From assembly GCA_963932145.1 (NCBI GenBank), contig CAWVQA010000092.1, forward strand, positions 372,001 through 436,000: a stretch of DNA of 64,000 bases, given 5' to 3'. Position 1 is the first letter of the stretch. Each line of letters starts with the position of its first letter. The position numbers were made by a program, and so were the translations under genes. Positions 25,298-38,760 of the stretch are shown in pieces. This stretch comes from Acanthosepion lycidas. Its lineage: Eukaryota; Mollusca; Cephalopoda; Sepiida; Sepiidae. The notes under the pieces were generated by a model. The model ran no database searches and was not told the origin of the DNA. It saw only the letters and a program-made list of their open reading frames with translations.

Positions 25298-28200
25298 TTG
25301 CCTTCAAATTCATACCGTGATCGTAGCATGCCTGGACTCGACTCATATGACTGGGATTTCCATGAAAAAGATTGTGGGTACAAAATGGGTGATCACTGTA
25401 CATTTCTCTTCTATTTCCCATTAATATTTCCATTTTACTTCCTCAATTTAGCATTATGGACTGGGAAAGACCTAATCTAAGATCTGCAAAAAAATATTTT
25501 GCCTTCAAATTCATACCGTGATCGTAGCATGCCTGGACTCGACTCATATGACTGGGATTTCCATGAAAAATATTGTGGGCACAAAATGCGTGATCACTGT
25601 ACATTTCTCTTCTGTTTCCCATTACTATTTCTATTTTACTTCCTCAATTTAGCATTATGGACAGGGAAAGACCTAATCTAAGATCTGCAAAAAAATATTT
25701 TGCCTTCAAATTCATACCGTGATCGTAGCATGCATGGACTCGTCTCATAGGACTGGGATTTCCATGAAAAAGATTGTGGGCACAAAATGGGTGATCTCTG
25801 TACATTTCTCTTCTGTTTCCCATTAGTATTTCTATTTTACTTCCTCAATTTAGCATTATGGACAGGGAAAGACCTAATCTAAGATCTGCAAAAAAATATT
25901 TTGCCTTCAAATTCATATCGTGATCGTAGCATGCATGGACTCGTCTCATATGACTGGGATTTCCATGAAAAAGATTGTGGGCACAAAATGGGTGATCACT
26001 GTACATTTCTCTTCTGTTTCCCATTAGTATTTCTATTTTACTTCCTCAATTTAGCATTATGGACAGGGAAAGACCTAATCTAAGATCTGCAAAAAAATAT
26101 TTTGCCTTCAAATTCATACCGTGATCGTAGCATGCATGGACTCGTCTCATATGACTGGGATTTCCATGAAAAAGATTGTGGGCACAAAATGGGTGATCAC
26201 TGTACATTTCACATCTGTTTCCCATTACTATTTCTATTTTACTTCCTCAATTTAGCATTATAGACAGGGAAAGACCTAATCTAAGATCTGCAAAAAAATA
26301 TTTTGTCTTCAAATTCATACCGTGATCGTAGCATGCCTGGACTCGACTCATATGACTGGGAATTCCATGAAAAAGATTGTGGGCACAAAATGCGTGATCA
26401 CTGTACATTTCTCTTCTGTTTCCCATTACTATTTCTATTTTACTTCTTCAATTTAGCATTATGCACTGGGAAAGACGTAATCTAAGATCTGCAAAAAAAT
26501 ATTTTGCCTTCAAATTCATACCGTGATCGTAGCATGCCTGGACTCGACTCATATGACTGGGAGTTCCATGAAAAAGATTGTGGGCACAAAATGCGTGATC
26601 ACTGTACATTTCTCTTCTGTTTCCCATTACTATTTCTATTTTACTTCCTCAATTTAGCATTATGGACAGGGAAAGACCTAATCTAAGATCTGCAAAAAAA
26701 TATTTTGCCTTCAAATTCATACCGTGATCGAAGCATGCCTGGACTCGACTCATATGACTGGGATTTCCATGAAAAAGATTGTGGGCACAAAATACGTGAT
26801 CACTGTATATTTCTCTTCTGTTTCCCATTACTATTTCTATTTTACTTCCTCAATTTAGCATTATGGACAGGGAAAGACCTAATCTAAGATCTGCAAAAAA
26901 ATATTTTGCCTTCAAATTCATACCGTGATCGTAGCATGCCTGGACTCGACTCATATGACTGGGATTTCCATGAAAAAGATTGTGGGCACAAAATGCGTGA
27001 TCACTGTACATTTCTCTTCTGTTTCCCATTACTATTTCTATTTTACTTCCTCAATTTAGCATTATGCACTGGGAAAGACGTAATCTAAGATCTGCAAAAA
27101 AATATTTTGCCTTCAAATTCATACCGTGATCGTAGCATGCCTGGACTCGACTCATATGACTGGGAGTTCCATGAAAAAGATTGTGGGCACAAAATGCGTG
27201 ATCACTGTACATTTCTCTTCTGTTTCCCATTACTATTTCTATTTTACTTCCTCAATTTAGCATTATGGACAGGGAAAGACCTAATCTAAGATCTGCAAAA
27301 AAATATTTTCCCTTCAAATTCACACGGTGATCGTAGCATGCCTGGACTCGACTCATATGACTGGGATTTCCATGAAAAAGATTGTGTGCACAAAATGGGT
27401 GATCACTGTACATTTCACCTCTGTTTCCCATTACTATTTCTATTTTACTTCCTCAATTTAGCATTATGGACAGGGAAAGACCTAATCTAAGAACTGCAAA
27501 AAAATATTTTGCCTTCAAATTCATACCGTAATCGTAGCATGCATGGACTCGTCTCATATGACTGGGTTTTCCATGAAAAAGATTGTGGGCAGAAAATGTG
27601 TGATCACTGTACATTCCTCTTCTGTTTCCCATTACTATTTCTATTTTACTTCCTCAATTTAGCATTATGGATAGGGAAAGACCTAATCTAAGATCAGGAA
27701 AAAAATATTTTGCTTTCAAATTCATACCGTGATCGTAGCATGCATGGACTCGACTCATATGACTGGGATTTCCATGAAAAAGATTGTGGGCACAAAATGC
27801 GTGATCACTGTACATTTCTCTTCTGTTTCCCATTACTATTTCTATTTTACTTCCTCAATTTAGCATTATGGACAGGGAAAGACCTAATCTAAGATCTGCA
27901 AAAAAATATTTTGCCTTCAAATTCATACCGTGATCGAAGCATGCCTGGACTCGACTCATATGACTGGGATTTCCATGAAAAAGATTGTGGGCACAAAATA
28001 CGTGATCACTGTATATTTCTCTTCTGTTTCCCATTACTATTTCTATTTTACTTCCTCAATTTAGCATTATGGACAGGGAAAGACCTAATCTAAGATCTGC
28101 AAAAAAATATTTTGCCTTCAAATTCATACCGTGATCGTAGCATGCCTGGACTCGACTCATATGACTGGGATTTCCATGAAAAAGATTGTGTGCACAAAAT

Positions 28201-29518
28201 GGGTGATCACTGTACATTTCACCTCTGTTTCCCATTACTATTTCTATTTTACTTCCTCAATTTAGCATTATGGACAGGGAAAGACCTAATCTAAGATCTG
28301 CAAAAAAATATTTTGCCTTCAAATTCATACCGTGATCGTAGCATGCATGGACTCGTCTCATATGACTGGGTTTTCCATGAAAAAGATTGTGGGCAGAAAA
28401 TGTGTGATCACTGTACATTTCTCTTCTGTTTCCCATTACTATTTCTATTTTACTTCCTCAATTTACCATTATGGACAGGGAAAGACCTAATCTAAGATCT
28501 GCAAAAAAATATTTTGCCTTCAAATTCATACCGTGATCGTAGTATGCCTGGACTCGACTCATATGACTGGGATTTCCATGAAAAAGATTGTGGGCACAAA
28601 ATACGTGATCACTGTACATTTCTCTTCTGTTTCCCATTACTATTTCTATTTTACTTCCTCAATTTAGCATTATGGACAGGGAAAGACCTAATCTAAGATC
28701 TGCAAAAAAATATTTTGCCTTCAAATTCATACCGTGATCGAAGCATGCCTGGACTCGACTCATATGACTGGGATTTCCATGAAAAAGATTGTGGGCACAA
28801 AATACGTCATCACTGTACATTTCTCTTCTGTTTCCCATTACTATTTCTATTTTACTTCCTCAATTTAGCATTATGGACAGGGAAAGACCTAATCTAAGAT
28901 CTGCAAAAAAATATTTTGCCTTCAAATTCATACCGTGATCGTAGCATGCCTGGACTCGACTCATATGACTGGGATTTCCATGAAAAAGATTGTGGGCACA
29001 AAATGCGTGATCACTGTACATTTCTCTTCTGTTTCCCATTACTATTTCTATTTTACTTCCTCAATTTAGCATTATAGACAGGGAAAGACCTAATCTAAGA
29101 TCTGCAAAAAAATATTTTGTCTTCAAATTCATACCGTGATCGTAGCAGGCCTGGACTCGACTCATATGACTGGGATTTCCATGAAAAAGATTGTGGGCAC
29201 AAAATACATGATCACTGTACATTCCTCTTCTGTTTCCCATTACTATTTCTATTTTACTTCCTCAATTTAGCATTATGGATAGGGAAAGACCTAATGTAAG
29301 ATCAGGAAAAAAATATTTTGCTTTCAAATTCATACCGTGATCGTAGCATGCATGGACTCGACTCATATGACTGGGATTTCCATGAAAAAGATTGTGGGCA
29401 CAAAATGGGTGATCACTGTACATTTCTCTTCTATTTCCCATTAGTATTTCTATTTTACTTCCTCAATTTAGCATTATGGACTGGGAAAGACCTAATCTAA
29501 GATCTGCAAAAAAATATT

Positions 29519-29717
29519 TTGCCTTCAAATTCATACCGTGATCGTAGCATGCCTGGACTCGACTCATATGACTGGGAATTCCATGAAAAAGATTGTGGGC
29601 ACAAAATACGTGATCACTGTACATTTCTCTTGTTTCCCATTACTATTTCTATTTTACTTCCTCAATTTAGCATTATGCACTGGGAAAGACGTAATCTAAG
29701 ATCTGCAAAAAAATATT
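29519..29717 (+). repeat. 199-bp monomer with a 2-bp loss
   Basis: TTTCTCTTCTGTTTCCC reads TTTCTCTTGTTTCCC, two bases short. The change occurs once. The copy is otherwise a GGGAATTCC/ATGCACTGGG type. Confidence 0.92.
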
Positions 29718-31325
29718 TTGCCTTCAAATTCATACCGTGATCGTAGCATGCCTGGACTCGACTCATATGACTGGGAGTTCCATGAAAAAGATTGTGGGCA
29801 CAAAATGCGTGATCACTGTACATTTCTCTTCTGTTTCCCATTACTATTTCTATTTTACTTCCTCAATTTAGCATTATGGACAGGGAAAGACCTAATCTAA
29901 GATCTGCAAAAAAATATTTTCCCTTCAAATTCACACGGTGATCGTAGCATGCCTGGACTCGACTCATATGACTGGGATTTCCATGAAAAAGATTGTGTGC
30001 ACAAAATGGGTGATCACTGTACAATTTACCTCTGTTTCCCATTACTATTTCTATTTTACTTCCTCAATTTAGCATTATGGACAGGGAAAGACCTAATCTA
30101 AGATCTGCAAAAAAATATTTTGCCTTCAAATTCATACCGTGATCGTAGCATGCATGGACTCGTCTCATATGACTGGGTTTTCCATGAAAAAGATTGTGGG
30201 CAGAAAATGTGTGATCACTGTACATTTCTCTTCTGTTTCCCATTACTATTTCTATTTTACTTCCTGAATTTAGCATTATGGACAGGGAAAGACCTAATCT
30301 AAGATCTGCAAAAAAATATTTTGCCTTCAAATTCATACCGTGATCGTAGTATGCCTGGACTCGACTCATATGACTGGGATTTCCATGAAAAAGATTGTGG
30401 GCACAAAATACGTGATCACTGTACATTTCTCTTCTGTTTCCCATTACTATTTCTATTTTACTTCCTCAATTTAGCATTATGCACTGGGAAAGACGTAATC
30501 TAAGATCTGCAAAAAAATATTTTGCCTTCAAATTCATACCGTGATCGTAGCATGCCTGGACTCGACTCATATGACTGGGAGTTCCATGAAAAAGATTGTG
30601 GGCACAAAATGCGTGATCACTGTACATTTCTCTTCTGTTTCCCATTACTATTTCTATTTTACTTCCTCAATTTAGCATTATGGACAGGGAAAGACCTAAT
30701 CTAAGATCTGCAAAAAAATATTTTCCCTTCAAATTCACACGGTGATCGTAGCATGCCTGGACTCGACTCATATGACTGGGATTTCCATGAAAAAGATTGT
30801 GTGCACAAAATGGGTGATCACTGTACAATTTACCTCTGTTTCCCATTACTATTTCTATTTTACTTCCTCAATTTAGCATTATGGACAGGGAAAGACCTAA
30901 TCTAAGATCTGCAAAAAAATATTTTGCCTTCAAATTCATACCGTGATCGTAGCATGCATGGACTCGTCTCATATGACTGGGTTTTCCATGAAAAAGATTG
31001 TGGGCAGAAAATGTGTGATCACTGTACATTTCTCTTCTGTTTCCCATTACTATTTCTATTTTACTTCCTCAATTTACCATTATGGACAGGGAAAGACCTA
31101 ATCTAAGATCTGCAAAAAAATATTTTGCCTTCAAATTCATACCGTGATCGTAGTATGCCTGGACTCGACTCATATGACTGGGATTTCCATGAAAAAGATT
31201 GTGGGCACAAAATACGTGATCACTGTACATTTCTCTTCTGTTTCCCATTACTATTTCTATTTTACTTCCTCAATTTAGCATTATGGACAGGGAAAGACCT
31301 AATCTAAGATCTGCAAAAAAATATT
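29718..31325 (+). repeat. 4-monomer HOR, two copies of 804 bp
   Basis: The order GGGAGTTCC; TTCACACGGTG with the private ACAATTTACC; GGGTTTTCC/GGGCAGAAAATG; CGTAGTATGCC occurs at 29718-30521 and 30522-31325. The first set has CCTGAATTTAGC and ATGCACTGGG where the second has TTTACCATT and ATGGACAGGG. Confidence 0.85.
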
Positions 31326-32933
31326 TTGCCTTCAAATTCATACCGTGATCGAAGCATGCCTGGACTCGACTCATATGACTGGGATTTCCATGAAAAAGAT
31401 TGTGGGCACAAAATACGTGATCACTGTACATTTCTCTTCTGTTTCCCATTACTATTTCTATTTTACTTCCTCAATTTAGCATTATGGACAGGGAAAGACC
31501 TAATCTAAGATCTGCAAAAACATATTTTGCCTTCAAATTCATACCGTGATCGTAGCATGCCTGGACTCGACTCATATGACTGGGATTTCCATGAAAAAGA
31601 TTGTGGGCACAAAATGCGTGATCACTGTACATTTCTCTTCTGTTTCCCATTACTATTTCTATTTTACTTCCTCAATTTAGCATTATAGACAGGGAAAGAC
31701 CTAATCTAAGATCTGCAAAAAAATATTTTGTCTTCAAATTCATACCGTGATCGTAGCAGGCCTGGACTCGACTCATATGACTGGGATTTCCATGAAAAAG
31801 ATTGTGGGCACAAAATACATGATCACTGTACATTCCTCTTCTGTTTCCCATTACTATTTCTATTTTACTTCCTCAATTTAGCATTATGGATAGGGAAAGA
31901 CCTAATCTAAGATCAGGAAAAAAATATTTTGCTTTCAAATTCATACCGTGATCGTAGCATGCATGGACTCGACTCATATGACTGGGATTTCCATGAAAAA
32001 GATTGTGGGCACAAAATGGGTGATCACTGTACATTTCTCTTCTATTTCCCATTAGTATTTCTATTTTACTTCCTCAATTTAGCATTATGGACTGGGAAAG
32101 ACCTAATCTAAGATCTGCAAAAAAATATTTTGCCTTCAAATTCATACCGTGATCGTAGCATGCCTGGACTCGACTCATATGACTGGGATTTCCATGAAAA
32201 AGATTGTGGGCACAAAATGAGTGATCACTGTACATTTCTCTTCTGTTTCCCATTACTATTTCTATTTTACTTCCTCAATTTAGCATTATGGACAGGGAAA
32301 GACCTAATCTAAGATCTGCAAAAAAATATTTTGCCTTCAAATGCATACCGTGATCGTAGCATCCCTGGACTCGACTCATATGACTGGGATTTCCATGAAA
32401 AAGATTGTGGGCACAAAATGCGTGATCACTGTACATTTCTCTTCTGTTTCCCATTACTATTTCTATTTTACTTCCTCAATTTAGCATTATGGACAGGGAA
32501 AGACCTAATCTAAGATCTGCAAAAAAATATTTTGCCTTCAAATTCATACCGTGATCGTAGCATGCCTGGACTCGACTCATATGACTGGGATTTCCATGAA
32601 AAAGATTGTGGGCACAAAATGCGTGATCACTGTACATTTCTCTTCTGTTTCCCATTACTATTTCTATTTTACTTCCTCAATTTAGCATTATAGACAGGGA
32701 AAGACCTAATCTAAGATCTGCAAAAAAATATTTTGTCTTCAAAGTCATACCGTGATCGTAGCATGCATGGACTCGACTCATATGACTGGGAGTTCCATGG
32801 AAAAGATTGTGGGCACAAAATGCATGATCACTGTACATTTCTCTTCTGTTTCCCATTACTATTTCTATTTTACTTCCTCAATTTACCATTATGGACAGGG
32901 AAAGACCTAATCTAAGATCTGCAAAAAAATATT
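31125..32933 (+). repeat. 9-monomer HOR, copy 1
   Basis: Order: CGTAGTATGCC; CGAAGC/AAAATACGTG; ATTATAGAC; CGTAGCAGGCC/AAAATACATG; TTGCTTTCAAATTC/TATTTCCCATTAG; AAAATGAGTG; AGCATCCCTGG; ATTATAGAC; TTGTCTTCAAAGTC/AAAATGCATG. The set is repeated immediately at 32934-34943, and its first five monomers also match 28514-29518. Confidence 0.87.
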
Positions 32934-34943
32934 TTGCCTTCAAATTCATACCGTGATCGTAGTATGCCTGGACTCGACTCATATGACTGGGATTTCCATG
33001 AAAAAGATTGTGGGCACAAAATACGTGATCACTGTACATTTCTCTTCTGTTTCCCATTACTATTTCTATTTTACTTCCTCAATTTAGCATTATGGACAGG
33101 GAAAGACCTAATCTAAGATCTGCAAAAAAATATTTTGCCTTCAAATTCATACCGTGATCGAAGCATGCCTGGACTCGACTCATATGACTGGGATTTCCAT
33201 GAAAAAGATTGTGGGCACAAAATACGTGATCACTGTACATTTCTCTTCTGTTTCCCATTACTATTTCTATTTTACTTCCTCAATTTAGCATTATGGACAG
33301 GGAAAGACCTAATCTAAGATCTGCAAAAAAATATTTTGCCTTCAAATTCATACCGTGATCGTAGCATGCCTGGACTCGACTCATATGACTGGGATTTCCA
33401 TGAAAAAGATTGTGGGCACAAAATGCGTGATCACTGTACATTTCTCTTCTGTTTCCCATTACTATTTCTATTTTACTTCCTCAATTTAGCATTATAGACA
33501 GGGAAAGACCTAATCTAAGATCTGCAAAAAAATATTTTGTCTTCAAATTCATACCGTGATCGTAGCAGGCCTGGACTCGACTCATATGACTGGGATTTCC
33601 ATGAAAAAGATTGTGGGCACAAAATACATGATCACTGTACATTCCTCTTCTGTTTCCCATTACTATTTCTATTTTACTTCCTCAATTTAGCATTATGGAT
33701 AGGGAAAGACCTAATCTAAGATCAGGAAAAAAATATTTTGCTTTCAAATTCATACCGTGATCGTAGCATGCATGGACTCGACTCATATGACTGGGATTTC
33801 CATGAAAAAGATTGTGGGCACAAAATGGGTGATCACTGTACATTTCTCTTCTATTTCCCATTAGAATTTCTATTTTACTTCCTCAATTTAGCATTATGGA
33901 CTGGGAAAGACCTAATCTAAGATCTGCAAAAAAATATTTTGCCTTCAAATTCATACCGTGATCGTAGCATGCCTGGACTCGACTCATATGACTGGGATTT
34001 CCATGAAAAAGATTGTGGGCACAAAATGAGTGATCACTGTACATTTCTCTTCTGTTTCCCATTACTATTTCTATTTTACTTCCTCAATTTAGCATTATGG
34101 ACAGGGAAAGACCTAATCTAAGATCTGCAAAAAAATATTTTGCCTTCAAATTCATACCGTGATCGTAGCATCCCTGGACTCGACTCATATGACTGGGATT
34201 TCCATGAAAAAGATTGTGGGCACAAAATGCGTGATCACTGTACATTTCTCTTCTGTTTCCCATTACTATTTCTATTTTACTTCCTCAATTTAGCATTATG
34301 GACAGGGAAAGACCTAATCTAAGATCTGCAAAAAAATATTTTGCCTTCAAATTCATACCGTGATCGAAGCATGCCTGGACTCGACTCATATGACTGGGAT
34401 TTCCATGAAAAAGATTGTGGGCACAAAATACGTGATCACTGTACATTTCTCTTCTGTTTCCCATTACTATTTCTATTTTACTTCCTCAATTTAGCATTAT
34501 GGACAGGGAAAGACCTAATCTAAGATCTGCAAAAAAATATTTTGCCTTCAAATTCATACCGTGATCGTAGCATGCCTGGACTCGACTCATATGACTGGGA
34601 TTTCCATGAAAAAGATTGTGGGCACAAAATGCGTGATCACTGTACATTTCTCTTCTGTTTCCCATTACTATTTCTATTTTACTTCCTCAATTTAGCATTA
34701 TAGACAGGGAAAGACCTAATCTAAGATCTGCAAAAAAATATTTTGTCTTCAAAGTCATACCGTGATCGTAGCATGCATGGACTCGACTCATATGACTGGG
34801 AGTTCCATGAAAAAGATTGTGGGCACAAAATGCATGATCACTGTACATTTCTCTTCTGTTTCCCATTACTATTTCTATTTTACTTCCTCAATTTAGCATT
34901 ATGGACAGGGAAAGACCTAATCTAAGATCTGCAAAAAAATATT
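32934..34943 (+). repeat. 9-monomer HOR, copy 2, with one extra monomer
   Basis: The marker order matches 31125-32933, plus one inserted CGAAGC/AAAATACGTG copy at 34341-34541, giving 2010 bp. Small differences include CCCATTAGAATTTC at 33860 in place of CCCATTAGTATTTC, and TTCCATGAAAAAG for TTCCATGGAAAAG in the last monomer. Confidence 0.87.
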
Positions 34944-36149
34944 TTGCCTTCAAATTCATACCGTGATCGAAGCATGCCTGGACTCGACTCATATGACTGG
35001 GATTTCCATGAAAAAGATTGTGGGCACAAAATACGTGATCACTGTACATTTCTCTTCTGTTTCCCATTACTATTTCTATTTTACTTCCTCAATTTAGCAT
35101 TATGGACAGGGAAAGACCTAATCTAAGATCTGCAAAAAAATATTTTGTCTTCAAATTCATACCGTGATCGTAGCAGGCCTGGACTCGACTCATATGACTG
35201 GGATTTCCATGAAAAAGATTGTGGGCACAAAATACATGATCACTGTACATTCCTCTTCTGTTTCCCATTACTATTTCTATTTTACTTCCTCAATTTAGCA
35301 TTATGGATAGGGAAAGACCTAATCTAAGATCAGGAAAAAAATATTTTGCCTTCAAATTCATACCGTGATCGTAGCATGCATGGACTCGACTCATATGACT
35401 GGGATTTCCATGAAAAAGATTGTGGGCACAAAATGAGTGATCACTGTACATTTCTCTTCTGTTTCCCATTACTATTTCTATTTTACTTCCTCAATTTAGC
35501 ATTATGGACAGGGAAAGACCTAATCTAAGATCTGCAAAAAAATATTTTGCCTTCAAATTCATACCGTGATCGTAGCATGCCTGGACTCGACTCATATGAC
35601 TGGGATTTCCATGAAAAAGATTGTGGGCACAAAATGCGTGATCACTGTACATTTCTCTTCTGTTTCCCATTACTATTTCTATTTTACTTCCTCAATTTAG
35701 CATTATGGACAGGGAAAGACTTAATCTAAGATCTGCAAAAAAATATTTTGCCTTCAAATTCATACCGTGATCGTAGCATGCCTGGACTGGACTCATATGA
35801 CTGGGATTTCCATGAAAAAGATTGTGGGCACAAAATGCGTGATCACTGTACATTTCTCTTCTGTTTCCCATTACTATTTCTATTTTACTTCCTCAATTTA
35901 GCATTATGGACAGGGAAAGACCTAATCTAAGATCTGCAAAAAAATATTTTGCCTTCAAATTCATACCGTGATCGAAGCATGCCTGGACTCGACTCATATG
36001 ACTGGGATTTCCATGAAAAAGATTGTGGGCACAAAATACGTGATCACTGTACATTTCTCTTCTGTTTCCCATTACTATTTCTATTTTACTTCCTCAATTT
36101 AGCATTATGGACAGGGAAAGACCTAATCTAAGATCTGCAAAAAAATATT

Positions 36150-36349
36150 TTTTTTCAAATTCATACCGTGATCGAAGCATGCCTGGACTCGACTCATATG
36201 ACTGGGATTTCCATGAAAAAGATTGTGTGCACAAAATGGGTGATCACTGTACATTTCTCTTCTATTTCCCATTAGTATTTCTATTTTACTTCCTCAATTT
36301 AGCATTATGGACTGGGAAAGACCTAATCTAAGATCTGCAAAAAAATATT
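36150..36349 (+). repeat. 200-bp monomer with a T8 start
   Basis: At the junction the usual TATTTTGCCTTC reads TATTTTTTTTC, one base short, which destroys the GCAAAA/TTTTGC inverted repeat. This occurs once. The copy is otherwise a GTGTGCAC/TATTTCCCATTAG type like those at 37756, 39565, 40771 and 42378. Confidence 0.9.
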
Positions 36350-36550
36350 TTGCCTTCAAATTCATACCGTGATCGTAGCATGCCTGGACTCGACTCATAT
36401 GACTGGGATTTCCATGAAAAAGATTGTGGGCACAAAATACGTGATCACTGTACATTTCTCTTCTGTTTCCCATTACTATTTCTATTTTACTTCCTCAATT
36501 TAGCATTATGGACAGGGAAAGACCTAATCTAAGATCTGCAAAAAAATATT

Positions 36551-38157
36551 TTGCCTTCAAATTCATACCGTGATCGTAGCATGCCTGGACTCGACTCATA
36601 TGACTGGGATTTCCATGAAAAAGATTGTGGGCACAAAATGCGTGATCACTGTACATTTCTCTTCTGTTTCCCATTACTATTTCTATTTTACTTCCTCAAT
36701 TTAGCATTATAGACAGGGAAAGACCTAATCTAAGATCTGCAAAAAATGTTTTGTCTTGAAATTCATACCGTGATCGTAGCATGCCTGGACTCGACTCATA
36801 TGACTGGGATTTCCATGAAAAAGATTGTGGGCACAAAATGCGTGATCACTGTACATTTCTCTTCTGTTTCCCATTACTATTTCTATTTTACTTCCTCAAT
36901 TTAGCATTATGCACTGGGAAAGACGTAATCTAAGATCTGCAAAAAAATATTTTGCCTTCAAATTCATACCGTGATCGTAGCATGCCTGGACTCGACTCAT
37001 ATGACTGGGAGTTCCATGAAAAAGATTGTGGGCACAAAATGCGTGATCAATGTACATTTCTCTTCTGTTTCCCATTACTATTTCTATTTTACTTCCTCAA
37101 TTTAGCATTATGGACAGGGAAAGACCTAATCTAAGATCTGCAAAAAAATATTTTCCCTTCAAATTCACACGGTGATCGTAGCATGCCTGGACTCGACTCA
37201 TATGACTGGGATTTCCATGAAAAAGATTGTGTGCACAAAATGGGTGATCACTGTACATTTCACCTCTGTTTCCCATTACTATTTCTATTTTACTTCCTCA
37301 ATTTAGCATTATGGACAGGGAAAGACCTAATCTAAGATCTGCAAAAAAATATTTTGCCTTCAAATTCATACCGTGATCGTAGCATGCATGGACTCGTCTC
37401 ATATGACTGGGTTTTCCATGAAAAAGATTGTGGGCAGAAAATGTGTGATCACTGTACATTTCTCTTCTGTTTCCCATTACTATTTCTATTTTACTTCCTC
37501 AATTTACCATTATGGGCAGCGAAAGACCTAATCTAAGATCTGCAAAAAAATATTTTGCCTTCAAATTCATACCGTGATCGTAGTATGCCTGGACTCGACT
37601 GATATGACTGGGATTTCCATAAAAAAGATTGTGGGCACAAAATACGTGATCACTGTACATTTCTCTTCTGTTTCCCATTACTATTTCTATTTTACTTCCT
37701 CAATTTAGCATTATGGACAGGGAAAGACCTAATCTAAGATCTGCAAAAAAATATTTTGCCTTCAAATTCATACCGTGATCGAAGCATGCCTGGACTCGAC
37801 TCATATGACTGGGATTTCCATGAAAAAGATTGTGTGCACAAAATGGGTGATCACTGTACATTTCTCTTCTATTTCCCATTAGTATTTCTATTTTACTTCC
37901 TCAATTTAGCATTATGGACTGGGAAAGACCTAATCTAAGATCTGCAAAAAAATATTTTGCCTTCAAATTCATACCGTGATCGAAGCATGCCTGGACTCGA
38001 CTCATATGACTGGGATTTCCATGAAAAAGATTGTGGGCACAAAATACGTGATCACTGTACATTTCTCTTCTGTTTCCCATTACTATTTCTATTTTACTTC
38101 CTCAATTTAGCATTATGGACAGGGAAAGACCTAATCTAAGATCTGCAAAAAAATATT
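36551..38157 (+). repeat. 8-monomer HOR, copy 1 (1607 bp)
   Basis: Order: ATTATAGAC with an A6 tract; TTGTCTTGAAATTC/ATGCACTGGG; GGGAGTTCC/GATCAATG; TTCACACGGTG; GGGTTTTCC/GGGCAGCG; CGTAGTATGCC with GACTGATATGAC; CGAAGC/TATTTCCCATTAG; CGAAGC/AAAATACG. It matches 41173-42779 at the same length, with about two differences seen, both in the first monomer. Confidence 0.9.
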
Positions 38158-38358
38158 TTGCCTTCAAATTCATACCGTGATCGTAGCATGCCTGGACTCG
38201 ACTCATATGACTGGGATTTCCATGAAAAAGATTGTGGGCACAAAATGCGTGATCACTGTACATTTCTCTTCTGTTTCCCATTACTATTTCTATTTTACTT
38301 CCTCAATTTAGCATTATAGACAGGGAAAGACGTAATCTAAGATCTGCAAAAAAATATT
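38158..38358 (+). repeat. Chimeric monomer from a one-monomer deletion
   Basis: The body is the ATTATAGACAGGG type (as in 36551-36750), but the end reads GACGTAATC, as in the next monomer of the 8-unit (36751-36951). The switch lies within about 38323-38331. The following monomer is the GGGAGTTCC/GATCAATG type, as after 36951. Two adjacent monomers were thus fused into one. Confidence 0.8.
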
Positions 38359-38760
38359 TTGCCTTCAAATTCATACCGTGATCGTAGCATGCCTGGACTC
38401 GACTCATATGACTGGGAGTTCCATGAAAAAGATTGTGGGCACAAAATGCGTGATCAATGTACATTTCTCTTCTGTTTCCCATTACTATTTCTATTTTACT
38501 TCCTCAATTTAGCATTATGGACAGGGAAAGACCTAATCTAAGATCTGCAAAAAAATATTTTCCCTTCAAATTCACACGGTGATCGTAGCATGCCTGGACT
38601 CGACTCATATGACTGGGATTTCCATGAAAAAGATTGTGTGCACAAAATGGGTGATCACTGTACATTTCACCTCTGTTTCCCATTACTATTTCTATTTTAC
38701 TTCCTCAATTTAGCATTATGGACAGGGAAAGACCTAATCTAAGATCTGCAAAAAAATATT

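Larger units (their letters stand above)
25298..36550 (+). repeat. Domain C: mixed 4-, 6-, 9- and 10-monomer HOR region, no genes
   Basis: Domain-B markers vanish and new ones appear: CGTAGTATGCC, GATCGAAGCATGCC, AAAATACGTGATC, GACTGGGAGTTCC, GACTGGGTTTTCC, TTCACACGGTG, GATTGTGTGCAC, CGTAGCAGGCC, ATTATAGACAGG and ATTATGCACTGGG. The first copies (25298-26302) are transitional, with singletons such as AAATATTGTGGG and CATAGGACTGG. A 6-monomer recurrence links 26705 and 27911, both CGAAGC with GTATATTTC. Confidence 0.84.

Noticed and set aside
36143-36160. T8 run as a terminator or promoter element
   Set aside because: It is a single-copy change of the ordinary junction (TATTTTGCCTTC to TATTTTTTTTC) with nothing transcribed nearby that I can support.
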